Shown: piece after piece, positions 34,926 through 43,350 of the stretch
Numbering within the stretch: the stretch's first letter is position 1
Layout: the number at the start of each line of letters is the position of its first letter
Assembly: GCF_900091575.1 (NCBI RefSeq)
Contig: NZ_FMCR01000007.1
Location: forward strand, 310,001-374,000
Direction: 5' to 3'
Length of the DNA: 64,000 nucleotides
Source of the DNA: Micromonospora saelicesensis
GTDB lineage: Bacteria; Actinomycetota; Actinomycetes; Mycobacteriales; Micromonosporaceae
Made by a program: the position numbers and the translations under genes
The notes under the pieces: model-generated
Databases searched by the model: none
Told to the model about the DNA's origin: nothing
The model's input: only the letters and a program-made list of their open reading frames with translations

Positions 34926-35872
34926 GTGAGCCCGTCCCTCTGACGACCGATCACCCCGGGCAGGTGGCGTCGACGACGCCACCTGCACCGGGTCGGTCCC
35001 GCCGGTTGAGCGACCGCTGGCTCGCCGTCACCTTCATCTCCCCCGCGATGCTGCTGTTGCTCGCCATGTCGGTGTTCCCGTTGCTGTGGGCGTTGTACCT
35101 GTCTTTCACCGACTACTCGGCCACCCGCGGGGGGCCCGCCAATTTCATCGGGTTCGGGAACTACACCGCCATCCTGACGTCGGCGCAGGTCCACACGAGA
35201 GCCTTGACGACGTTGATCTACGTGGTCGGCGCGGTCGGCCTGCAGACCGTGCTCGGATTCGGCATCGCCTACCTGATCTCACGGCGCACGCATGGGCGAG
35301 GAGTGCTGACCACCCTGTTCCTGGTCCCGATGATGCTGTCGCCGGTCGTGGTCGGGCTGTTCTGGCGGTTCATGCTCGACGCGCAATTCGGCGTGGTCAA
35401 CAGCATGCTCGGCTCGATCGGCCTGGGGCAGGTGGAGTGGCTCACCCGGCAGCGAACAGCACTGCTTTCCCTGATCGTGGTCGACACCTGGCAGTGGACA
35501 CCGTTCATCATGCTCATCGCGCTTGCGGGCCTTACCGCGGTTCCCAAGTACCTCTACGAGGCCGCTTCGATCGACCGGGCGTCCGAGTGGTTCCGGTTCC
35601 GCACCATCACTCTTCCGTTGGTGTGGCCACTGCTTCTCATTGCCGTGATGTTCAGGGCCATCGAGGCATTCCGGCTGTTCGACCTCGTCTACATCCTGAC
35701 CAACGGAGGCCCGGGTGTCTCCACCGAGACGTTGTCGTTCCACATCTACAAGGTCGCGTTTCTTGGCTTCAACACCGGAACCGCCTCGGCGTACGGGATC
35801 CTCATGGTCCTCGTCGTCATCGTCCTCACGCAGTTCTACCTGCGTTACTTGAACAAGCTCAAGGAGGGCTGA
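34922..35872 (+). CDS. ABC transporter permease (MalF type)
   Basis: A 316-residue permease. The GTG start overlaps the binding-protein stop by four bases, deciding between this and the longer open frame, whose first part is only an out-of-frame reading of the binding-protein gene. Six membrane segments follow a hydrophilic N-terminus of about 35 residues (SPAMLLLLAMSVFPLLWALY is the first); the EAA loop is LYEAASIDRASEWFRFR. It forms the membrane pore with the next gene product. Confidence 0.92.
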   Translation: MSEPVPLTTDHPGQVASTTPPAPGRSRRLSDRWLAVTFISPAMLLLLAMSVFPLLWALYLSFTDYSATRGGPANFIGFGNYTAILTSAQVHTRALTTLIYVVGAVGLQTVLGFGIAYLISRRTHGRGVLTTLFLVPMMLSPVVVGLFWRFMLDAQFGVVNSMLGSIGLGQVEWLTRQRTALLSLIVVDTWQWTPFIMLIALAGLTAVPKYLYEAASIDRASEWFRFRTITLPLVWPLLLIAVMFRAIEAFRLFDLVYILTNGGPGVSTETLSFHIYKVAFLGFNTGTASAYGILMVLVVIVLTQFYLRYLNKLKEG

Positions 35873-36783
35873 TGGCCGTCTCCGTCGACGAGGCCGTGTC
35901 CACAGGTCCTGCCCGCGATCACACGCCTCCCGCGCGCCGCTTCGGCGGCCGGGGCCGCTCCGTGCTGGAGGTCGCGCTGCTGACCGTGCTGGCCGTCGTG
36001 ATGCTCTTTCCGGTGCTCTGGATGATCGAGACGTCCATCAAGGAAAACCGGGACGTCTACGCCATCCCGGCCAAGCTCTTCGACTTCACTGTCACTCTGG
36101 AGCATTACAAGGACGTGTTCGTCGCCCCAGACGGCGGGCGCTCGGCCTTGTCCGTCTCCTTCCTCAACTCCGTCGTGGTCGCCGGAGCCTCCACGGTGCT
36201 GGCCACCGTGTTGGGAGTCCCGGCGGCCTGGGCCTACTCACGCTTCGCCGTGAAGGCCAAGAAGGACCAACTGTTCTTCATCCTGTCCACCCGCTTCATG
36301 CCGCCCGTGGTGGTCGTGATCCCGATCTTCCTCATGTACCGCCAGGTCGGACTCATCGACAACAAGCTCGGCCTGATCCTCATCTACACCGCGTTCAACG
36401 TCCCGTTCACGATCTGGATGATGAAGGGGTTCGTCGACGAGGTGCCCGCGGAGTACGAGGATGCCGCCATGCTCGACGGCTACACCCGTCTGCAGGCGTT
36501 CTGGCGATACACCCTTCCCCTGCTCGTGCCCGGCATCGCCGCGACGGCGGTCTTCGCGCTCATCTTCTCGTGGAACGAGTTCGTGTTCGCCACCTTCCTC
36601 ACCTCCAGCGACAGCGTCCGGACGGCCCCACCCGCCATCGCGGGCCTCATCGGCGGCACCACTACGGACTGGGGTCTCGTGGCGGCCGCCTCCGTGGTGT
36701 TCGCCCTACCGGTGCTCGTCTTCGCGTACCTGGTGCGCAAGCACCTCATCGCCGGCGTGACGCTCGGGGCGGTGCGACGCTGA
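35872..36783 (+). CDS. ABC transporter permease (MalG type)
   Basis: A 303-residue permease with six membrane segments (VALLTVLAVVMLFPVLWMI first) and the EAA loop EYEDAAMLDGYTRLQAFW. The ATG shares one base with the previous stop (TGATG), and its own stop shares one base with the ATPase start, so the operon is translationally coupled throughout. The sequence STRFMPPVVVVIPIFLMYR in the central part is typical of the polyol/glycerol branch of this permease family. Confidence 0.92.
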   Translation: MAVSVDEAVSTGPARDHTPPARRFGGRGRSVLEVALLTVLAVVMLFPVLWMIETSIKENRDVYAIPAKLFDFTVTLEHYKDVFVAPDGGRSALSVSFLNSVVVAGASTVLATVLGVPAAWAYSRFAVKAKKDQLFFILSTRFMPPVVVVIPIFLMYRQVGLIDNKLGLILIYTAFNVPFTIWMMKGFVDEVPAEYEDAAMLDGYTRLQAFWRYTLPLLVPGIAATAVFALIFSWNEFVFATFLTSSDSVRTAPPAIAGLIGGTTTDWGLVAAASVVFALPVLVFAYLVRKHLIAGVTLGAVRR

Positions 36784-37850
36784 TGGCCGGCATCGAGGTG
36801 ACCGCCCTGCACAAGCGCTACCCGGACGGGACAGTCGCAGTTGAACACGTGGACCTGTCCATCGGCCACGGCGAGCTGTTCGTGATGCTCGGCCCCTCGG
36901 GTTGCGGCAAGACGACCACGCTGCGGGCCATAGCCGGCCTGGAGAGGCAGACGGCCGGCGACATCCGCATCGGCGACACACTGGTCAACGACCTGCCACC
37001 CGCCGAGCGCGACATCGCCATGGTGTTCCAGTTCTACGCCCTCTACCCGCATCTGAAGACCCGCGACAACCTGGCGTTCCCGCTGCGGGCCGAGGGACTG
37101 CCCAAGCCGGAGGTGCACGAGCGGGTCAACGAGGCCGCCCGGCTGATGCGGCTTGGTCCGCTCCTGGACCGGCGACCGCGCCAACTGTCCGGCGGGGAGC
37201 AGCAGCGCGTCGCGCTCGCTCGCGCCCTGGTGCGACGACCGCGCGCCTTCCTCATGGACGAACCTCTCACCAATCTGGACGCGGAGCTGAGGGCGGACAT
37301 GCGCACGGAAATCAAGCACCTGCAGGGAGAGCTGGGGGCGACGATGGTCTACGTCACCCACGACCAGGTCGAGGCGATGTCGCTCGGTCACCGAATCGCC
37401 ATCCTCAACAAGGGCCGCGTCGAGCAGATCGGCACACCGCTGGAGGTCTACGACCGTCCGGCGAGTCTCTTCTGCGCCGCATTCATCGGCTCTCCGCCGA
37501 TGAACCTGATCGAGGTGGAGGTGGCCGACGGGGAGCTGCGCGGTAAGGGCGGACTGGTCCTCACGCCACCGCCAGGCCTGCCGCGCGACGGTTCCCTGAT
37601 CGCAGGCGTCCGGCCGGAAGCGCTGGAGGTCACCGCACCAGGGGCGGAACGTTCGGTCCCGGCCCGCGTGGTCTCGGCGGAGTGGCTGGGCGACGAAATC
37701 ATCTACGTGGTCGACCACGGCGGCGAGCGCGACGTCCGGGTTCGGATGCCACCGACTGTCCGTTTCGCCGCTGACGCAACGGTCGGGCTGCGGCACACCG
37801 GCGGGACCCCGGCGGTCTACGACGTGAGCACGGAAGAGCTGGTGGCCTGA
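36783..37850 (+). CDS. ABC transporter ATP-binding protein 1 (complete active site)
   Basis: A 355-residue ATPase of the UgpC/MsmK class: Walker A GPSGCGKTT near 38, Q-loop in MVFQFYALYP, signature LSGGEQQR, Walker B FLMDEPLTNLD and an intact switch histidine, H193 in YVTHDQVEA. The C-terminal regulatory OB-like domain begins after FIGSPPMNLIE. It is coupled to both neighbours by one-base overlaps. With the following, divergent ATPase it probably forms a heterodimer energising the permease pair. Confidence 0.92.
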   Translation: MAGIEVTALHKRYPDGTVAVEHVDLSIGHGELFVMLGPSGCGKTTTLRAIAGLERQTAGDIRIGDTLVNDLPPAERDIAMVFQFYALYPHLKTRDNLAFPLRAEGLPKPEVHERVNEAARLMRLGPLLDRRPRQLSGGEQQRVALARALVRRPRAFLMDEPLTNLDAELRADMRTEIKHLQGELGATMVYVTHDQVEAMSLGHRIAILNKGRVEQIGTPLEVYDRPASLFCAAFIGSPPMNLIEVEVADGELRGKGGLVLTPPPGLPRDGSLIAGVRPEALEVTAPGAERSVPARVVSAEWLGDEIIYVVDHGGERDVRVRMPPTVRFAADATVGLRHTGGTPAVYDVSTEELVA

Positions 37851-38926
37851 TGGGAACCCTGGCAGCGCACGGGCTGCGCAAGTCCTTCGGCAAGGTCCAG
37901 GCCCTGGACGGGGTGACGCTGGACGTGCCGGACGGCTCGTTCTTCGTCGTGCTCGGGCCCTCCGGGGCAGGCAAGACGACAACCCTACGAGCGATCGCCG
38001 GCCTGGAGAAGCTTGACGCCGGGTCGGTACATCTGGACGGCAGGGACGCGACCGGTGACGCCCCGGCCGCACGTGACCTGGCCATGGTCTTCCAGAGCTA
38101 CGCCCTCTACCCCCGACACACGGTGTACGAGAACATCGCCTCGCCGCTGCGGGCACGCCGCTGTTCCTCGAGTGAGATCGCCGCTGCCGTCGAGCAGATG
38201 TCGAGCCTGCTACACATCGAACGTCTGCTGCAGCGTCGTCCCGCGCAGTTGTCGGGCGGTGAGATGCAGCGTGTCGCCCTGGCCCGGGCGCTGGTCCGCC
38301 GCCCACGCGCGTTTCTCATGGACGAGCCCCTGACGAACCTCGACCTCAAGCTCCGCGTCGAGATGCGCACCGAGCTCACCCGCATCCACCGGAGCATCGG
38401 AGCGACCTTCGTCTACGTGACCAACGACCAGGTCGAGGCCCTGTCCATGGCCGACCAGGTCGCCGTCCTCAAGGAGGGCAAGGTGCAACAGGTCGGAACG
38501 CCGACCGAGGTGTACGAGCGTCCAGCCAACCAGTGGGTCGCGGGATTCGTCGGAAGCCCGCCGATCAGCCTGCTCGCCTGCCGCGCCGAGGGAGATCGTC
38601 TGGTCGGTGCGGAAGGCTGGACGCTGCCGCGGCCCCGCTGGACCACGGCCGAGGACGGTCGTCCGTTGTTGCTGGGCCTGCGCGCGGAGGACCTGTCCGT
38701 CGAGCAGCGTGGGAACGCGTCGTTGTCCGGAGAGCTCTACGGGCTTGAGCCGCTCGGTGACCGGACGGTGGTCGACGTCCGAGTGGGGACGGAGATCGTC
38801 AAGGTCAAGGCACGACCGACCGTCACCGGTACGCCGGGAGAGCGGCTGCTCGTCACTGTCGACCTGGACCGTGCGCACCTGTTCGATGCGGACACCGGGC
38901 TGTCGCTGTCCGAGGCTGGGCGGTAA
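37850..38926 (+). CDS. ABC transporter ATP-binding protein 2 (H-loop histidine replaced)
   Basis: A 358-residue paralogue of the preceding ATPase. Walker A GPSGAGKTT (36-44), signature LSGGEMQR and Walker B FLMDEPLTNLD are intact, but the switch histidine is replaced by Asn192 in YVTNDQVEA. In canonical ABC ATPases this His is needed for hydrolysis, so one composite site of a heterodimer is likely slow or inactive. The C-terminal regulatory domain is present. Two-ATPase operons of this gene order are known for glycerol-type importers. The start overlaps the previous stop by one base. Confidence 0.92.
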   Translation: MGTLAAHGLRKSFGKVQALDGVTLDVPDGSFFVVLGPSGAGKTTTLRAIAGLEKLDAGSVHLDGRDATGDAPAARDLAMVFQSYALYPRHTVYENIASPLRARRCSSSEIAAAVEQMSSLLHIERLLQRRPAQLSGGEMQRVALARALVRRPRAFLMDEPLTNLDLKLRVEMRTELTRIHRSIGATFVYVTNDQVEALSMADQVAVLKEGKVQQVGTPTEVYERPANQWVAGFVGSPPISLLACRAEGDRLVGAEGWTLPRPRWTTAEDGRPLLLGLRAEDLSVEQRGNASLSGELYGLEPLGDRTVVDVRVGTEIVKVKARPTVTGTPGERLLVTVDLDRAHLFDADTGLSLSEAGR

Positions 38927-38948
38927 TTGCGCCGGCGGCGACGGCAAC

Positions 38949-39188
38949 ATGCGCCCGCACGTGGCAACCGAGCCTCGGACCGTCACCAGCGCGCCCGGCC
39001 TGACGGCGCGGAGACGACCGTGGCCCGAGAAGGCGGAGCGTCGCCCCGCAAACCGGGCCGAGGCCAACTTCGACCCGCTCGGCAACCTCGCCCCCGACGA
39101 GGGGTGTGACCCGTCCGTCTACACGCACAGCGCGATCGCTGAGGCACGCCGGACATCACGAAGAAGATCACAGGAGGCGACGCGATGA
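38949..39188 (+). CDS. Possible small ORF coupled to the aldehyde dehydrogenase gene
   Basis: A 79-codon frame whose stop overlaps the next ATG by four bases (ATGA), the same coupling used throughout this operon, and whose central codons are G/C-ending as in real genes (EANFDPLGNLAPDEGCDPS). The protein is Arg-rich at both ends and matches nothing I know. There is no clear ribosome site. It could instead be a decayed gene or spacer; treat as tentative. Confidence 0.35.
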   Translation: MRPHVATEPRTVTSAPGLTARRRPWPEKAERRPANRAEANFDPLGNLAPDEGCDPSVYTHSAIAEARRTSRRRSQEATR

Positions 39189-40645
39189 GTGACCCGATGA
39201 ACGTGCTGGCCCCCGAGCATCGGCGGCTGCGGATCGGCGACGCCTGGCGCGACGCCGCAAGCGGAGCCACCTTTGCCGTCGAGGACCCGGCCACCGGCAA
39301 GACCATCGCCGAGGTGGCGGACGCCGACGTCGTCGACGGGCTCGCCGCCCTGGATGCGGCCAGCACGGCGATGGCGGAGTGGGCGGCGACCCCGCCGCGC
39401 AAACGGTCGGAGTTGTTGACCGCGACGTACCGGGCACTGACCGAGCGATCCGAGGAGGTCGCCCGGCTGATAACGCTCGAGATGGGCAAGCCGCTCGCCG
39501 AGGCTCGGGGAGAGGTGGCCTACGGCGCCGAGTTCTTCCGTTGGTTCGCCGAGGAGGCGGTGCGCGTCGAGGGGCGCTACAGCATCGCTCCCGCGGGTGG
39601 ATATCGGATCCTCACCGTGCCGAAGCCGGTCGGACCGTGCGTCTTCGTGACGCCCTGGAACTTTCCGTTGGCCATGGGTGCCCGCAAGATCGCTCCTGCG
39701 CTGGCTGCGGGGTGCACGACGATCACCAAGCCAGCAGGCCAGACGCCACTCACCATGCTGTTCCTGGCCCGCATCATGGAGGAGGTCGGGGTTCCCCCGG
39801 GCGTCGTCAACGTGGTGACCACCAAGCGTTCCGGCGAGGTGGTCTCGGCGCTGCTGGCCGACGGTAGGACCCGCAAGCTTTCGTTCACCGGGTCGACCGA
39901 GGTCGGGCGCGTACTGCTCCGGCAGGCGGCGGACAACGTGCTGCGCACCTCCATGGAACTGGGCGGCAACGCGGCCTTGATCGTGTGTGCCGACGCTGAC
40001 CTGGACGTCGCGCTCGACGGTGCCATGGTGGCCAAGATGCGCAACATCGGGGAGTCCTGCATCGCGGCCAACCGGATCTACGTCGAGGAGCCGGTGCGCG
40101 AGGAGTTCGCCGCGCGCTTCGCCGAGCGGATGGGCGCGCTTTCGATGGGCCATGGTCTCGACGACGGCGTGAAGGTCGGGGCGTTGATCGACGAGGCCTC
40201 GGTGACCAAGATTGACGAGCTCGTCGCCGACGCGGTCGATCGCGGCGCCCGGGTCCTGGTGGGCGGCGAGCGTCCGGACGGGCCGGGCCACTTCTACCCG
40301 CCCACGGTCCTCGTCGACGTGCCCGACGATGCGCGGATGCTGAAGGCGGAGATCTTCGGCCCGGTGGCGCCGATCATCTCGTTCACGTCCGACGACGAGG
40401 TGATGGCGAAGGCCAACGACACCGAGCATGGCCTGGCCGGATACGTCTTCACCCGTGACCTCCAGCGGGCGCTCCGGTTCGCCGAGGGGCTGGATACGGG
40501 GATGCTCGGCATCAACCGTGGTCTGATATCGGACCCGTCAGCTCCGTTCGGAGGCGTGAAGCAGTCCGGGATCGGCAAGGAGGGGTCGCACGAGGGCATC
40601 CTCGAGTACCTCGACCTCACCTACGTGGCGATCGACCTCCCGTGA
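39185..40645 (+). CDS. NAD(P)-dependent aldehyde dehydrogenase (succinate-semialdehyde type)
   Basis: A 486-residue aldehyde dehydrogenase closest in pattern to GabD-type enzymes. FVTPWNFPLAMGARK carries the catalytic Asn, FTGSTEVGR the cofactor loop, E258 in MELGGNA is the general base and C292 in GESCIAANR the nucleophile; APFGGVKQSGIGKEG is the C-terminal anchor. AGGAGG precedes the ATG. In this operon it probably oxidises the aldehyde made from the imported polyol by the alcohol dehydrogenase two genes on; succinate semialdehyde itself is not implied by the context. Confidence 0.92.
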   Translation: MSDPMNVLAPEHRRLRIGDAWRDAASGATFAVEDPATGKTIAEVADADVVDGLAALDAASTAMAEWAATPPRKRSELLTATYRALTERSEEVARLITLEMGKPLAEARGEVAYGAEFFRWFAEEAVRVEGRYSIAPAGGYRILTVPKPVGPCVFVTPWNFPLAMGARKIAPALAAGCTTITKPAGQTPLTMLFLARIMEEVGVPPGVVNVVTTKRSGEVVSALLADGRTRKLSFTGSTEVGRVLLRQAADNVLRTSMELGGNAALIVCADADLDVALDGAMVAKMRNIGESCIAANRIYVEEPVREEFAARFAERMGALSMGHGLDDGVKVGALIDEASVTKIDELVADAVDRGARVLVGGERPDGPGHFYPPTVLVDVPDDARMLKAEIFGPVAPIISFTSDDEVMAKANDTEHGLAGYVFTRDLQRALRFAEGLDTGMLGINRGLISDPSAPFGGVKQSGIGKEGSHEGILEYLDLTYVAIDLP

Positions 40646-40782
40646 CCGGCCCGCTGCTCCGGGCGCCCGGCGCGCGCGCCTGCGCCACCCGGGCGGCCAG
40701 CCTTGCCGACGCCGTCCCGGTCTCGCAGATGACCTGGACGTCCGCCCAGCACATCGCCGCCGACGTTCCGGAGAGGCACTGA
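40642..40782 (+). CDS. Possible 46-codon ORF filling the gap between the dehydrogenase genes
   Basis: A GTG overlaps the aldehyde dehydrogenase stop by four bases (GTGA), and the frame stays open until a TGA one base before the ATG of the alcohol dehydrogenase. This exact fit across 137 bp is unusual by chance, and the end (LADAVPVSQMTWTSAQHIAA) is less biased than random high-GC frames. No family match. It may be a small coupled protein, or a remnant of a deleted gene whose ends survive. Confidence 0.35.
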   Translation: MTGPLLRAPGARACATRAASLADAVPVSQMTWTSAQHIAADVPERH

Positions 40783-40783
40783 C

Positions 40784-42037
40784 ATGCTTGAGACCGTCCG
40801 CGGACCACGCCAGCTGATAGTGGGCGAAGGGGTCGCGCAGAACATCCCACGAGTGGTGGCCGAGAGCGGGTCGCGAGTCCTCATCGTGACCGACCAGGTT
40901 CTTCTGAGGCAGCCGGGCGTGGCCGAGATCGTGGCGGCCGTACGGGAGAAGGTCACTGTCGTCCAGGTGTTCTCCGACGCGACTCCAGACGTACCACTCT
41001 CCGATGTCGCAGTGGCCGTCTCGGCCGCCGCCGAGGTGGACGCGGACGTGATCCTCGCCATCGGGGGTGGCACGGTGATCGACCTCGCCAAAATCGTCGG
41101 CGTCATCCGGCGCCACGGTGGGACGCCACGCGACTACTACGGCGAGTCGAAGGTGCCGGGGCCGACGATTCCTCTCGTCGCGGTCCCGACCACGTCAGGC
41201 ACCGGCTCCGAGCTCACACCCGTCTCGGTGTTGACCGACCCGGACCGCGAGCTGAAGGTGGGGGTTTCCAGTGTCCACATCGTGCCCGACTTCGCCATCG
41301 TCGACCCCGAACTCACCTACACCTGCCCGGCGACCGTCACCGCCCACTCCGGCATCGACGCGTTCTGTCACGCCGTGGAGAGCTACACCGCGCGACCCCG
41401 GGCCCACGGACCGCGCGACCCGGTGGAGCAGGTGTTCCTCGGCCGCAACCCGATCACCGACCACTACGCGCTCCGGGCCGCGGAACGGATCGCCCGTAGC
41501 TTGCGCCGTGCTGTCACGGACGGAGGCGACACGGACTCGCGCGCGGACATGTCCTACGGGTCCATGCTCGCCGGGCTCGCCTTCTCCCATGCGGGCAACG
41601 CGGCCCCGCACGCTCTCCAGTACCCCATCGGCGCAGCCACGCACACGCCGCACGGCCTGGGCGTCGGGCTGCTACTGCCCTACGCGCTGGACGCGGCCAG
41701 GGATGCCATCGGCGACCGGTTGGCCATCCTCGCCAGGGTGTGCGGGCTCGACGTGACCGACGCCTCGGACGCCGAGGCCGCAGACACGTTCCTCTCCTGG
41801 CTCGACGGACTCCTCGCCGACATCGGCATCCCTCGCACCTTGGCGGACATCGGCGTGGCACGCGCCGACCTCCCCCGCTTCGCGGAGATGGCCAGTGGCG
41901 TCACCCGTTTGATCCAGAACCATCCGGGCCCGACCGACACCGCCAGCCTGACCGCGATCCTCGAAGCGGCCTGGACCGGGGACCGGACCCGACACGCCCT
42001 GACTCCGAGCAGAGACAGTGACCGGCCTTTCACATGA
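40784..42037 (+). CDS. Iron-containing (group III) alcohol dehydrogenase
   Basis: A 417-residue enzyme of the Fe-ADH family. LAIGGGTVIDLAKI is the NAD-binding loop and VPTTSGTGSELTP the second family signature; metal ligands are in HSGIDAFCHAVESY (Asp), HALQYPIG and ATHTPHGLG (His residues). ATG 40784 has GGAGAGG upstream. It would oxidise the imported polyol or a lactaldehyde-like product, feeding the aldehyde dehydrogenase. The C-terminus is slightly extended. Its stop overlaps the ATG of a broken ORF, so the operon once continued. Confidence 0.92.
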   Translation: MLETVRGPRQLIVGEGVAQNIPRVVAESGSRVLIVTDQVLLRQPGVAEIVAAVREKVTVVQVFSDATPDVPLSDVAVAVSAAAEVDADVILAIGGGTVIDLAKIVGVIRRHGGTPRDYYGESKVPGPTIPLVAVPTTSGTGSELTPVSVLTDPDRELKVGVSSVHIVPDFAIVDPELTYTCPATVTAHSGIDAFCHAVESYTARPRAHGPRDPVEQVFLGRNPITDHYALRAAERIARSLRRAVTDGGDTDSRADMSYGSMLAGLAFSHAGNAAPHALQYPIGAATHTPHGLGVGLLLPYALDAARDAIGDRLAILARVCGLDVTDASDAEAADTFLSWLDGLLADIGIPRTLADIGVARADLPRFAEMASGVTRLIQNHPGPTDTASLTAILEAAWTGDRTRHALTPSRDSDRPFT

Positions 42038-42126
42038 CGACGAGCTCCCTGCCCACCCTGGGTGCCGGAACGCTCGGCTACGACGTCGCAGCCTTGCTCC
42101 CGTCACCCACCCCGACCAGGCTGTGA
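42034..42126 (+). pseudogene. 5' fragment of the next operon gene (truncated)
   Basis: An ATG overlaps the alcohol dehydrogenase stop by ATGA and opens a 30-codon frame (MTTSSLPTLGAGTLGYDVAA) that ends where AraC-derived sequence begins. The sharp coupling suggests that this was the start of another catabolic gene, lost by deletion with the junction near 42100-42126. The original product cannot be named. Confidence 0.45.
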
Positions 42127-42251
42127 TGAGCGTCGGCTACGACAGCCCCTCCCAGTTCAGCCGTGAATACCGCCGCATGTTCGGCACACCGCCCAGCAAG
42201 GACACCCAACTCCGCACTCCGCCAGCAGAACTCCTCACTGCGCTGCCCTGA
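42105..42251 (+). pseudogene. AraC-family regulator, C-terminal fragment
   Basis: The frame reads VMSVGYDSPSQFSREYRRMF then GTPPSKD, which is the second helix-turn-helix of AraC/XylS regulators (conserved GYDSPSQFSREYRR). The first helix-turn-helix and ligand domain are absent. It abuts the broken operon end, so a deletion or insertion joined them. Confidence 0.7.
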
Positions 42252-42254
42252 GCC

Positions 42255-42600
42255 TGATCCTGTCGGGATCTTGGTGTTTCCCGCGGTGTGGCTGCGGAGC
42301 GCGTTCGTGGTCCAGGAGTGCTTGGGGCCGACCCCCGCGCGGCCCTGCTGGTTGACCAGGAGGCATGGATTCGCGGTGCCTGTCCAGCGACGGTTCCGGA
42401 AATCCAGCCACTGGCGCAGGAGTTGGCAGGTGAGGTCGTCCAGCGGCCGGGCCCAGGCGGCGACGACGATGCTCCGGTTGTCGAGGTCGACGTCATCAAG
42501 GCGCAACGCTGGGGTCTGACTGTCGCGCGCACCGTGCATGGCGGCCAAGGCGAGCGCGAACCGGCCACAGAGGTGGTCGCGGCGACGACGGCCTGGTCGA
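42255..42600 (-). pseudogene. Site-specific integrase-like fragment
   Basis: On the minus strand the frame contains FALALAAMHGARDSQTPALR then LDDVDLDNRSIVVAAWARPL and LLRQWLDFRNRRWTGTANP, the central part of actinobacterial tyrosine-recombinase-like integrases that ride on mobile elements. The catalytic R-H-R-Y set is incomplete because both ends run out of homology; upstream the match continues only by changing frame. I read it as a decayed fragment. Confidence 0.6.
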
Positions 42601-42682
42601 CGTTCGCTTCACGGTTGTGGCCAGGGAAGCAGACAGTTGACCAGGCCGACTCACCTCCACCGGATCGACGAGGGATCATGTG

Positions 42683-42775
42683 CTACGGTAGCCGAGTTGC
42701 AGTTTTGATTTCCGTAGACGTTTTCCAGCGCCTGATGGGGTATCTGAAACCATCCAGGCGCTTTTTCGTTTTTCG
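42683..42775 (+). promoter_or_regulatory. Leader of the cold-shock gene with internal terminator hairpin
   Basis: A TACGGT box at 42683-42688 may start a leader of about 170 nt. Within it, AGCGCCTG plus ATGG (42727-42738) pair with CCAT and CAGGCGCT (42750-42762, one bulge), followed by TTTTTCGTTTTT. This is a full intrinsic-terminator design located 80-130 nt before the ATG, so it may act as an attenuator or produce a short RNA. Confidence 0.6.
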
Positions 42776-42855
42776 TGTCGTTTCGACGCGGGTGATCAAC
42801 GCGGCGGCGTAAGGGTCCGCACAGTGCGGTCTCTAACAGCCTGCGAGGAGCAGAC

Positions 42856-43059
42856 ATGACTACAGGTACCGTGAAGTGGTTCAACGCCGACAAGGGCTTC
42901 GGCTTCATCAGCCCGGACGACGGCGGCGCCGACGTCTTCGCCCACTTCTCCGCGATCTCGGCGAGCGGCTTCCGCAGCCTCGACGAGAATCAGAAGGTGG
43001 AGTTCGACGTCACCCAGGGCCAGAAGGGCCCGCAGGCGGAGAACATCCGCCCGCTCTGA
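42856..43059 (+). CDS. Cold-shock domain protein (CspA family)
   Basis: A 67-residue single cold-shock domain, the usual length. TGTVKWFNADKGFGFISP holds RNP1 (KGFGFI) and VFAHFSAI holds RNP2; aromatic residues that stack on RNA are all present. It is an RNA chaperone that melts secondary structure. A GAGGAG ribosome site precedes the ATG. The long leader with a terminator hairpin suggests control at transcript elongation, perhaps by temperature. The gene is intact although it lies between fragments of mobile elements. Confidence 0.95.
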   Translation: MTTGTVKWFNADKGFGFISPDDGGADVFAHFSAISASGFRSLDENQKVEFDVTQGQKGPQAENIRPL

Positions 43060-43070
43060 TCCACACTCTG

Positions 43071-43108
43071 CGAACGGCGGCCCGACTGATTCAGCGGGCC
43101 GCCGTTCG
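43071..43108. terminator. Terminator after the cold-shock gene
   Basis: A perfect 14-bp stem, CGAACGGCGGCCCG (43071-43084) with its complement at 43095-43108 and a 10-base loop, 12 bp after the stop. Confidence 0.85.
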
Positions 43109-43194
43109 GCGTTTCATGCGGTCACCACGGCATCTCAAAATCGTCTGATCGGCAGAAGTCCGGCCATCCGCTCCCCCACCATCGTGGACGAGCA

Positions 43195-43350
43195 GTCACC
43201 AGCAAACAGGGTGCGCCTGCCCGTCGCGACTCACCCGCCGTGGGCAAGGGGTTCGTGTCGGTGGACGGCCACGGACCGATGCCCGACGTGGGACACGCCT
43301 AATCGGTGCTATCCCGCTCAGCTGAAGATCAGCCCGCCTTGACGGGCCGC
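43195..43350. repeat. About 150-bp dispersed repeat, copy A
   Basis: This stretch matches 58682-58838 at roughly nine positions in ten, including GTGCGCCTGCCCGTCGCGAC, GGGGTTCGTGTCGGTGGAC, and CCCGCTCAGCTGAAGATCAG. Neither copy holds a convincing gene. It could be a miniature element or the remains of a shared gene end. Confidence 0.7.

Noticed and set aside
42727..42762. The csp-leader hairpin as a terminator of an upstream gene
   Set aside because: No plus-strand gene ends nearby; the closest is the AraC fragment nearly 500 bp away, so a leader function is more likely.
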